Assembly: GCF_041053105.1 (NCBI RefSeq)
Contig: NZ_CP163444.1
Span: 8,092,501-8,156,500, forward strand
Reading direction: 5' to 3'
From: Streptomyces sp. R44
Lineage (GTDB): Bacteria > Actinomycetota > Actinomycetes > Streptomycetales > Streptomycetaceae
Length of the DNA: 64,000 bases
Below, one piece after another: positions 57,685 through 64,000 of this stretch (the first letter of the stretch is position 1; each line of letters starts with the position of its first letter). A model generated the notes under the pieces. The model ran no database searches and was not told the origin of the DNA. It saw only the letters and a program-made list of their open reading frames with translations. Made by a program: the position numbers and the translations under genes.

Positions 57685-57718
57685 CCTGTGGCCCGGTCGC
57701 AGGTGAACGGGCCACAGG
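57685..57718 (-). terminator. Hairpin between the two GH6 genes
   Basis: CCTGTGGCCCG (57685-57695) and CGGGCCACAGG (57708-57718) form a perfect 11-bp stem with a 12-base loop, 10 bases beyond the stop of the upstream GH6 gene. It may terminate or attenuate, reducing expression of the second GH6 gene. Confidence 0.75.
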
Positions 57719-57727
57719 AGTGCGAGG

Positions 57728-58693
57728 TCAGTAGCCGTAGATCATCTTGTAGGCGACCTCGGGGAGGAACTGTCCGGCCGTGGACCCCGTTCCGACGCCG
57801 CAGTTGCCGTCGGACTCACCCGGGGCCTTGATCCACAGCAGCATCTCGGCGCCGCCTCCCAGCTGGGTGGGGGTGCCGATGCGGCGGCCCGCCGCGTTGC
57901 ACCACTCGTTGTTGGAGCCGTTGCCGTTCCGGCTGGTGTCGACGACGAACGGCTTGGTGTAGCCGTAGCGGGCGGCCAGTTCGCTGTTGACGGAGTTGCC
58001 GTACGCGGTGTTCTGCGCGGTGGTGAAGTAGTTGGAGATGTTGAGGGAGAAGCCGTGGGTCTGCCGGAGTCCGGCTTCGTGCAGGCGCTGCGCCATCGTC
58101 GCCGGACTCACCCAGCCGGGGTTCCCGGCGTCGAGATACACCCAGGTGTTGGGCGCCTGGCGGCTGAACTCGGCGACGGCTCCGCTGATCATGCCCTGGC
58201 GTTCGCGGATCTGCGTCGGGTTCAGGCAGCCGTAGTCCGCGAGGGAGTCCGGTTCGAGGATGACGACCGCCGGGCGGCCGGCGATCCCGCCGGCGAACTG
58301 CGCGATCCAGGTCGCGTAGGCGGACGGGGAGGCGGCGCCGCCTCCGGAGTGCCCGCCGCAGGTGTCGCGGTTGTAGATGTTGTAGGCGACGAGGACGGGC
58401 AGCTTGTCCGCGTGGTCCGCCGCCCCCACGTACGCACCGGTGGCGGTGCCGATGGTGCCGCTCCAGGAGCCGAACCAGTGGGCCGTGGGGGTGTTGGCGA
58501 GGGACGCGTTGATCGCGGACGCCCGGCCGTCACCGGGGTTGGCGGCGACCCACTGCTTCGCGCTGGAGTTCGGGTCCACGTAGAACCCGCTGGTCATGCC
58601 GGTCGGGTCCGCCGCGTGGGCGGACGGCGCGACGGCGAGCGCCAACGGCAGTGCGGAAAGGGCTGCCACGAGGGTGCGGATTCGGCGGCGCAT
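57728..58693 (-). CDS. Secreted GH6 endoglucanase (smaller paralogue)
   Basis: A 321-residue exported GH6 enzyme; ATG 58693 starts the signal peptide (RTLVAALSALPLALAVAPSA). GH6 segments: SGFYVDPNSSAKQWV, LPVLVAYNIYNRDTCGG, AVVILEPDSLADYGC (catalytic Asp in EPD), TWVYLDAGNPGWVS, GFSLNISNYFTT, FVVDTSRNGNGSN and LLWIKAPGESDGNCG. The short form with open loops suggests an endoglucanase. No carbohydrate-binding module. Two CelR-type boxes lie 90-118 bases upstream. Confidence 0.88.
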   Translation of the reverse strand: MRRRIRTLVAALSALPLALAVAPSAHAADPTGMTSGFYVDPNSSAKQWVAANPGDGRASAINASLANTPTAHWFGSWSGTIGTATGAYVGAADHADKLPVLVAYNIYNRDTCGGHSGGGAASPSAYATWIAQFAGGIAGRPAVVILEPDSLADYGCLNPTQIRERQGMISGAVAEFSRQAPNTWVYLDAGNPGWVSPATMAQRLHEAGLRQTHGFSLNISNYFTTAQNTAYGNSVNSELAARYGYTKPFVVDTSRNGNGSNNEWCNAAGRRIGTPTQLGGGAEMLLWIKAPGESDGNCGVGTGSTAGQFLPEVAYKMIYGY

Positions 58694-58782
58694 GTCTGTA
58701 CCTCGGCTTCCTGACGGCGGGCGCGCCGCCCGCTCTCGTCCGGAGCGGGCGCCGCACGGGGACCTCGGACCTGAGGAGTGAG

Positions 58783-58811
58783 TGGAAGCGCTCCCACTGG
58801 AAGCGGTCCCA
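58783..58811 (-). promoter_or_regulatory. Tandem CelR-type boxes before GH6 gene
   Basis: TGGAAGCGCTCCCA (58783-58796, one change from the perfect palindrome) and TGGAAGCGGTCCCA (58798-58811, two changes), 15 bases apart. They lie downstream of the GH6 promoter (58845-58874). Confidence 0.8.
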
Positions 58812-58844
58812 GTGCACACTCCGTACGCTTGGGGTTGTGGCCGG

Positions 58845-58874
58845 TATCGTGTGACGCCCTGTTCGACCTGTCAA
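58845..58874 (-). promoter_or_regulatory. Promoter of GH6 gene pair
   Basis: On the minus strand TTGACA (58874-58869), 18 bases and ACGATA (58850-58845). Transcription would start near 58838, before both CelR-type boxes. Confidence 0.5.
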
Positions 58875-58932
58875 GTGGGCGCGTTTGACGTGCACTTCAC
58901 ACAGCGGTGAGAAGGCTCTACAGTCCTGGAAC

Positions 58933-58946
58933 TGGAAGCGCTCCCA
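58933..58946 (+). promoter_or_regulatory. CelR-type box before LacI-family repressor gene
   Basis: TGGAAGCGCTCCCA, same sequence as one GH6 box, 41 bases before the repressor start. It suggests autoregulation. Confidence 0.8.
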
Positions 58947-58986
58947 GCCTTGCCTGTGAGTTCGGGCCACGACAGGAAGGCAGCTC

Positions 58987-60000
58987 ATGGCCGAAGATGT
59001 GCCACGTCGGCAGTCGACACTCGACGAGGTGGCCGAACTGGCCGGTGTCTCACGGTCGGTGGCCTCGCGGGTGCTCAACAACGCCCCGCACGTCAGCCGC
59101 GCCAAACGCGAGGCCGTCGAGCGGGCCGTCCACCGGCTCGGCTACGTCCCCAACCCGACCGCACGCGCACTGGCGACCCGTCAGACCGGCGCGGCCGCCC
59201 TGGTCGTCTCGGGAGAGGATCCGTCGATCTTCGCGGACCCCTTCTTCGCCCAGGTGATCGTGGGGGCTTCGGCCGCACTCGAAGACGCCGATCTGCACCT
59301 GATGCTGTGCCTGGCCGCCTCCGACCGGGGGCGCAGACGAGTGGAGCAGCTTCTGCGGTCCAAAGGCGCCGACGGCGTGATGCTGATGGCGCTGCGCGAG
59401 GACGATCCGCTGGCCCGTGTGGCCCAGGAGGCGGAGATGCCCGTCGTGTTCGGCGGGCGCCCGGTCGGTGTGGACCCCCGGTGGTACGTGGACGTCGACA
59501 ACGTCGGCGGAGCGCGCGCGGCGACCGAGCACCTGATCTCGGCCGGCCGGTCCCGTGTGGCCACGATCTGCGGACGCCTGGACACCGAGGTCGGGCGCGC
59601 CCGGTACCGCGGCTACCGGGACGCCATGCTGGCGGCGGGCATCGAACCGCACCCGCCGGAAGCCGGGGACTTCACCGAGGCCGGCGGAGCCGACGCCATG
59701 GCCGCCCTGCTGGCGAACCACCCCGACGTGGACGGGGTGTTCGCCGCCAGCGACAACATGGGGGCCGGCGCCCTGCGCACGCTGCGCGAGGCCGGCCGAT
59801 CGGTCCCCGGTGACGTCGCCCTGGTCGGATTCGACGACCTCGCCGTGGCCCGGTTCGCCGATCCGCCGCTGACCACGGTGCACCAGCCCATAGAGGGTCT
59901 CGGACGGGAGATGGCGCGCATGCTCGTCGCGCTCATCAACGGACAGGACCCCACCCCGCTGATCCTGCCCACACGCCTGGTCACCCGCGGCAGCGCCTGA
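58987..60000 (+). CDS. CelR-type LacI-family cellulose regulon repressor
   Basis: A 337-residue LacI-family protein. ATG 58987 follows GGAAGG. The helix-turn-helix is STLDEVAELAGVSRSVASRV (residues about 10-29) with hinge helix PNPTARALATRQ. The sugar-binding core (ALVVSGEDPSIFADPFFAQV, PVVFGGRPVGVDPRWYVDVD, VFAASDNMGAGALRTLREAG) resembles the Thermobifida CelR repressor more than Streptomyces CebR. It likely binds the CelR/CebR boxes at 54306, 58783, 58798 and 58933, released by cellobiose or related sugars. It is divergent from the GH6 pair. Confidence 0.85.
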   Translation: MAEDVPRRQSTLDEVAELAGVSRSVASRVLNNAPHVSRAKREAVERAVHRLGYVPNPTARALATRQTGAAALVVSGEDPSIFADPFFAQVIVGASAALEDADLHLMLCLAASDRGRRRVEQLLRSKGADGVMLMALREDDPLARVAQEAEMPVVFGGRPVGVDPRWYVDVDNVGGARAATEHLISAGRSRVATICGRLDTEVGRARYRGYRDAMLAAGIEPHPPEAGDFTEAGGADAMAALLANHPDVDGVFAASDNMGAGALRTLREAGRSVPGDVALVGFDDLAVARFADPPLTTVHQPIEGLGREMARMLVALINGQDPTPLILPTRLVTRGSA

Positions 60001-60052
60001 CGGGCACCGTAGGGTTCCGGTCACCACCCGGTGCCGGGCCTCTGAATCGCAT

Positions 60053-60063
60053 CGAAAGTTTCG
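60053..60063. promoter_or_regulatory. CGAAAGTTTCG palindrome in convergent gap
   Basis: A perfect 11-base palindrome, like the operator reported before xylanase genes in streptomycetes, followed 11 bases later by a half site CCGAAAC. It lies between convergent genes, so no promoter is nearby and its function is uncertain. Confidence 0.4.
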
Positions 60064-60106
60064 GTCATGCTGCCGAAACGGCTGACCCTCGGCGCATGCG
60101 CGTGAA

Positions 60107-60145
60107 GCCGGCCCCGCCGCCCGTGCGGGCGGCAACGGGGCCGGC
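60107..60145 (-). terminator. Nested hairpin terminator after GH3 gene
   Basis: GCCGGCCCCG (60107-60116) and CGGGGCCGGC (60136-60145) form a 10-bp stem; inside is CCGCCC-GTGC-GGGCGG. It starts within a few bases of the GH3 stop and could serve both convergent genes. Confidence 0.75.
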
Positions 60146-60148
60146 CGT

Positions 60149-62539
60149 TCAGCCGCGGGCCTGGGGGAGGATCTCGAAGTCGGCGTGCAGCCGCCGGCCG
60201 TGGTCCACCTGCCGCACCGGTCCGGTGAGATGCACCCGGGCGGTCAGCCGCGGCTCCGTGCTGGACGCGCCGAACCTCAGCTCCAGCTCGCCCGGTTCCA
60301 CGACGCGCGTCCCCGCCCTGCCGGTGAAGGACGCGAGGTCCGCGGGGACGACCGCGTGGATCCGCTTCCTCTCTCCGGGGGCCAGGTCGAGACGTACGTA
60401 CCCGATGAGCCGCTGCACGGGCTGGACCACGGAGGCCACCGGGTCGTGCAGATACAGCTGTACGAGTTCGGTGCCGGCGCGGTCGCCGGTGTTCGTCACG
60501 GTGAGGGCGAGCCGCACCGCGCCGTCCGTGGGGACCTCGGTGTCCGCCACGGCCAGGTCGCTCCACGCGAACGTGGTGTAGGTGAGTCCGTGTCCGAAGC
60601 CGAAGGCCGGCGTCGGGTCGATGCTGGAGACCTCGCTGGTCTGGCCCAGGCGAGCGGCGAGGTAGGTGGACGGCTGGGCGCCGGGGTGGCGGGGCACGCT
60701 GACGGGCAGCCTGCCGCTCGGGGAGGTCCGCCCGCTGAGGACCGAGGCGACGGCCGCGGTTCCGGCCTCGCCGGGGAAGAAGGCCTGCAGGATCGCGGCG
60801 GACTCGTCGGCCGCGCGGCCGAGCGCGTAGGGCCGCCCGGCCAGCAGGGTCGTCACGACCGGTGTCCCCGTGTCGAGGAGGGCGTCCAGCAGTTGCTGCT
60901 GCGCCCCGGGGAGGACGAGGGACTCGGCGTCGCAGCCCTCGCCGCTGGTGCCGCGCCCGAAGAGCCCGGCGCGGTCCCCGAGGGCCGCCACGACGACGTC
61001 GGAGCGGTGGGCGAGCGCCAGGGCCTCGGCGAAGCCCCCGGTCCCGGCGTCGTCGATGCCCGTTCCTCGCGCCACGAGGATCTCGGAGCCCGGGAACTCC
61101 GCCACGAGGGCCTCGTACAGGGTGGGCAGGTCGATGCCGAGGGGCGTGTCGGGGTGCTGTCCGCCGACGTGGACGGGGAAGGAGTAGCAGCCCAGAACCG
61201 CCGTGGGGACCTCGGCGTTGGGGCCGATCAGGGCGATCCGGCGCGGGGTGCGCGGGTCGAGTGGCAGGGTGCCGTCGTTGCGGAGCAGGACGACGGCCTG
61301 TTCGGCGATGCGGCCGGCCAGCTCGCGGTTGGCGGCGGGGTCCAGGTCGAGCGTGCCGCGCAGACGGTCCGGATCGGCCGTGGTGTCGGCGTCGCGCAGC
61401 GCCGGGGGGACCGGGCTCCAGTCGGGGTCGAGCAGTCCCAGGCGGGTCTTCTGCAGGAGGACCCGCCGGACCGCGCGGTCCACCAGCTCCTCGGAGACGT
61501 GCCCCTGGCGGACCGCGTCCAGGAGCGGGTCGCCGTAGGTCTTCACGGTGGGGAGCTCCACGTCGACGCCGGCGGCGAGGGCCGTGCCGGCCGCCTCGCC
61601 GAACGTGCCGGCGACGCCGTGCAGCGTCTTCAGGAACGCGATGCCGAAGTAGTCGGCCACGACGGTTCCGCTGAAGCCCCAGGTGTCCCGGAGGAGTCCG
61701 GTGAGCAGTCCGTCGTCGGCGGCCGAGGGAATGCCGTCGGTGTCGGTGTAGGCGTGCATCACCGAGCGGACGCCGCTCTCCCGGACCGCCATCTCGAACG
61801 GAGGCAGGATGACGTCTGCCAGCTCCCTGGCGCCCATGCCGACCGGGGCGAGGTTGCGGCCGGCCCGGGAGGCGGAGTAACCGGCGAAGTGCTTGAGAGT
61901 GGCGACGATGCCGGCGGACTCGAGGCCCTGGACGTAGGCGGTGGCGATCGTTCCGACGAGGTACGGGTCCTCGCCGATGGTCTCCTCGACGCGCCCCCAG
62001 CGGGCGTCGCGGACGACGTCGAGGACGGGCGCGAGCCCCTGGTGCACGCCGACCGCGCGCAGGTCGCGACCGATGGCGGCGGCCATCTCCCGTACGAGCG
62101 CGGGGTCGAAGGTGGCTCCCCAGGAGAGCGGGACGGGATAGGCGGTGGCGCCCCAGGCCGCGAAGCCCGCGAGGCACTCCTCGTGCGCGACGGCCGGGAT
62201 GCCGAAGCGGTTCGCGGCGGTGATCCGCGCCTGCGTCCGCATCAGGGAGAGGGCGCCGAGCGCGGGGTCGACGGGGACGGTTCCGAAGGGCCGGGTGAGC
62301 TGGCCGAGACCGTCGGGCAGCAGAGCGTCGAGGTCGACCGGCTCCTCCATGTCGTGCTGGTGCGGCGCGACCTCGGCGCCCTCGTCGGAGGCGCCGACCC
62401 ACACGCCGTAGAGCTGGGCGGTCTTCTCCTGCAGGGTCATCTCGCGGATCAGCGCGTCGACGCGGGCTTCCGCGCTCAGGGCGGGGTCGCGCCAGGCGCG
62501 GTACGGGGCTTGGGTCTTGGCGGCCACGGTGTCGGTCAC
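60149..62539 (-). CDS. Intracellular GH3 beta-glucosidase/beta-xylosidase-type enzyme
   Basis: A 796-residue GH3 enzyme without signal peptide. GTG 62539 has GGAGG just upstream and overlaps the permease stop (GTGA). GH3 segments: ALIREMTLQEKTAQLYGVWV, VPLSWGATFDPALVREMAAA, LKHFAGYSASRAGRN, and nucleophile D296 in VVADYFGIAFL. A fibronectin-III-like C-terminal domain is present (AVRLALTVTNTGDRAGTELV). The substrate may be an imported beta-gluco- or xylo-oligosaccharide; the EECLAG and HMEEP-like N-terminal region agrees with the BglX/beta-xylosidase branch. Last gene of the second importer operon. Confidence 0.87.
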   Translation of the reverse strand: MTDTVAAKTQAPYRAWRDPALSAEARVDALIREMTLQEKTAQLYGVWVGASDEGAEVAPHQHDMEEPVDLDALLPDGLGQLTRPFGTVPVDPALGALSLMRTQARITAANRFGIPAVAHEECLAGFAAWGATAYPVPLSWGATFDPALVREMAAAIGRDLRAVGVHQGLAPVLDVVRDARWGRVEETIGEDPYLVGTIATAYVQGLESAGIVATLKHFAGYSASRAGRNLAPVGMGARELADVILPPFEMAVRESGVRSVMHAYTDTDGIPSAADDGLLTGLLRDTWGFSGTVVADYFGIAFLKTLHGVAGTFGEAAGTALAAGVDVELPTVKTYGDPLLDAVRQGHVSEELVDRAVRRVLLQKTRLGLLDPDWSPVPPALRDADTTADPDRLRGTLDLDPAANRELAGRIAEQAVVLLRNDGTLPLDPRTPRRIALIGPNAEVPTAVLGCYSFPVHVGGQHPDTPLGIDLPTLYEALVAEFPGSEILVARGTGIDDAGTGGFAEALALAHRSDVVVAALGDRAGLFGRGTSGEGCDAESLVLPGAQQQLLDALLDTGTPVVTTLLAGRPYALGRAADESAAILQAFFPGEAGTAAVASVLSGRTSPSGRLPVSVPRHPGAQPSTYLAARLGQTSEVSSIDPTPAFGFGHGLTYTTFAWSDLAVADTEVPTDGAVRLALTVTNTGDRAGTELVQLYLHDPVASVVQPVQRLIGYVRLDLAPGERKRIHAVVPADLASFTGRAGTRVVEPGELELRFGASSTEPRLTARVHLTGPVRQVDHGRRLHADFEILPQARG

Positions 62540-63354
62540 TTTCCTCCGACCCCCATCAGGCCCTGGACCAGGGCGCGACGGGCGAACAGATAGACGAGCA
62601 GGATGGGGAGCATGGACAGGACGACGGCCGCGAGGAGGCCGGGAATGTCGACGCCGTGTTCCGTCTGGAAGTCGTACAGGCCCATGGTGATGACCTTGTT
62701 CTCCGAGGACTGGGTGAGGACGAGCGGGAACAGGAAGCCGTTCCAGGCCTGCAGCGAGGAGAACACGACGATGGTGGAGAGACCGCTCTTCGACAGCGGC
62801 AGCACCAGCCGGCGGAAGATCGTCCAGGGGGAGGCCCCGTCGACGGTCATGGCCTCGTACAGCTCGGGCGTGATGTCCCGCATGACGCCGGTGAGGATCA
62901 GGGCGCACACGGGCATGGCGAACGCGGCGGTCGGCAGGATGACGCCGAGCAGGTTGTCGTACAGGCCGGCCTCGTTGATCAGGTAGAACATCGGCACGAT
63001 CACGGCCTGGGACGGGATGGCGAGACCGAGCAGGAAGAGCCGGAAGACCCGGCCGGTGGCCTTGCCGTCGCTGCGCACGATGGCGTACGCGAGCGGTGGC
63101 ACGAGGAGCACGACGATGCCGACGACCGCGACCGTGACGACGACCGTGTTGAGGAAGTACTGCGCGAAGCCGCCGTCGAGGTCGTCGACGTAGTTGTCGA
63201 GGGTGAAGTGCTCGGGGAAGGCGAGCGGGCCGTTCGCCGCGTAGTCCGCACGGGACTGGAAGGTGGCGATCAGCATGACGTAGAGCGGCAGGCCGACCAC
63301 GAACAGCCAGACCGACGAGCCGAAACCGGCGAGGAGGTTGGGACGGGGCTTCAT
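62536..63354 (-). CDS. Sugar ABC transporter permease, MalG type (second importer)
   Basis: A 272-residue permease with about six membrane segments (VWLFVVGLPLYVMLIATFQ first). The EAA loop is ELYEAMTVDGASPWTIFRRL. ATG 63354; GTG 63357 just before it, overlapping the MalF-type stop, is an equal option. It overlaps the GH3 gene at its end. With the next gene it forms a CUT1-type channel whose binding protein should lie to the right of the window. Confidence 0.87.
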   Translation of the reverse strand: MKPRPNLLAGFGSSVWLFVVGLPLYVMLIATFQSRADYAANGPLAFPEHFTLDNYVDDLDGGFAQYFLNTVVVTVAVVGIVVLLVPPLAYAIVRSDGKATGRVFRLFLLGLAIPSQAVIVPMFYLINEAGLYDNLLGVILPTAAFAMPVCALILTGVMRDITPELYEAMTVDGASPWTIFRRLVLPLSKSGLSTIVVFSSLQAWNGFLFPLVLTQSSENKVITMGLYDFQTEHGVDIPGLLAAVVLSMLPILLVYLFARRALVQGLMGVGGK

Positions 63355-64000
63355 CACACGCCCTCCATGGTGCTGCGCATCCTGTCGTAGCCGGTCAGGC
63401 GCACCATGACCAGGGAGACGAGGGTGGCGACGAGGACGAGGAGCAGCGCGATCGCGGAGGCGGATCCGAAATCGAAGCTCTTGAAGGCCTTCTGGTACAT
63501 GTAGTAGGCGCTGTTCGTGGTGTCGGTGCCCGGTCCGCCCTGCGTGAGGATCAGTACGGTGTCGAAGGTCGTGAGCCCGCCGACCACCATCAGGATCATC
63601 GAGGTCACGACGGTGTTGCGCAGCTGCGGCAGCGTGATGTGGAAGAACTGGCGGACCGTGCCGGCGCCGTCGATCCGGGCGGCCTCGTAGAGGACACCGG
63701 GGACGGCCCGCGCGGCGCCCTGGTAGATCAGGGTGTGCAGGGGTGTGAACTGCCACGTGCTGACGAAGACCAGGACACCGAGGGCGCCGGTCTGCGTGCC
63801 GAAGAGATTGCCGTCGCCGAAGAGCCACTTCGCCTGTGAGGGGACCCCGAAGTTGGGGTCGAGCACGGCGCGCCACAGGACGGAGACGGCGGTGATGGAC
63901 AGCAGGAGCGGGACGAAGTAGATCGCGGACAGGACGGCCCGGTTGCGCTGCCGGCCGGCGGCCCAGACACCGAGCAGGATGCTGATCGGCGTCTGGACGA
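63354..64000 (-). CDS. Sugar ABC transporter permease, MalF type, N-terminus outside window
   Basis: The minus-strand frame stays open to the window edge and reads QTPISILLGVWAAGRQRNRA, VLSAIYFVPLLLSITAVSVL before LDPNFGVPSQ, so the gene begins beyond 64000. The EAA loop is LYEAARIDGAGTVRQFFHIT followed by LPQLRNT. It pairs with the MalG-type permease of the same operon. No start can be assigned. Confidence 0.87.
   Translation of the reverse strand, partial: VQTPISILLGVWAAGRQRNRAVLSAIYFVPLLLSITAVSVLWRAVLDPNFGVPSQAKWLFGDGNLFGTQTGALGVLVFVSTWQFTPLHTLIYQGAARAVPGVLYEAARIDGAGTVRQFFHITLPQLRNTVVTSMILMVVGGLTTFDTVLILTQGGPGTDTTNSAYYMYQKAFKSFDFGSASAIALLLVLVATLVSLVMVRLTGYDRMRSTMEGV

Overview
The window looks like a Streptomyces (or close actinomycete) chromosome arm. 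GC is very high throughout, third codon positions are almost all G or C, GTG starts and 4-base ATGA/GTGA overlaps are common, and the families present (SARP and AfsR-like regulators, M64 peptidase, many secreted glycoside hydrolases) fit that genus. All calls come from reading translated frames and motifs; no database was searched. I found no tRNA, rRNA, CRISPR array or insertion sequence, and no gene-free stretch exceeds 300 bases.

Region 1 (1-13.8 kb, + strand) is the distal end of an extracellular contractile injection system (eCIS, phage-tail-like) locus that continues to the left of the window. It holds two baseplate-J-like proteins, a tail-I protein with a predicted beta-helix, a DUF6519 protein, a DUF4157 protein ending in an HNH-like nuclease domain (the probable cargo toxin), and a stand-alone SARP/BTAD regulator. 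Most of these genes overlap by 4 bases, which suggests one transcript.

Region 2 (13.8-30.7 kb) is mixed. It has a rifampin-phosphotransferase-like enzyme, a ZapE/AFG1 ATPase, and a tight three-gene operon (cholesterol-oxidase-like GMC oxidoreductase, patatin-like lipase with an extra C-terminal module, membrane metallophosphoesterase). Then come an XRE-TPR regulator, a secreted M64 zinc peptidase, a LuxR/AAA pseudogene remnant, a BBE-type flavoenzyme, a small protein, and an AfsR-like NB-ARC/TPR regulator.

Region 3 (30.7-46.3 kb) is a compact beta-glucan utilisation locus. Secreted GH16 and GH30 enzymes (both with ricin-type CBM13 domains) are divergent, and GH30 is followed by a secreted CBM11/Calx-beta/GH3 beta-glucosidase. 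Facing them is an operon of sugar-binding lipoprotein, two permeases, intracellular GH1 and a secreted GH55-like beta-helix enzyme, controlled by a divergent ROK regulator. Together these would cut beta-1,3/1,6-glucan outside the cell, import oligosaccharides and finish hydrolysis inside.

Region 4 (46.3-50.4 kb) has a SixA-like phosphatase, an Rrf2 regulator and, divergent from it, an unusual 912-residue fusion of an FAD/NAD(P)-binding protein with a TPR38-like protein.

Region 5 (50.4-64 kb) is a cellulose/hemicellulose region: intracellular GH43, GH9-CBM2 cellulase, two GH6 cellulases, a CelR-type LacI repressor, and a second permease-permease-GH3 operon cut by the right edge. CebR/CelR-like 14-bp operators precede the GH9 gene, the GH6 pair and the repressor, defining a local cellulose regulon. 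An ArsB/NhaD-like transporter and a universal stress protein sit inside this region. Strong hairpin terminators separate several units.
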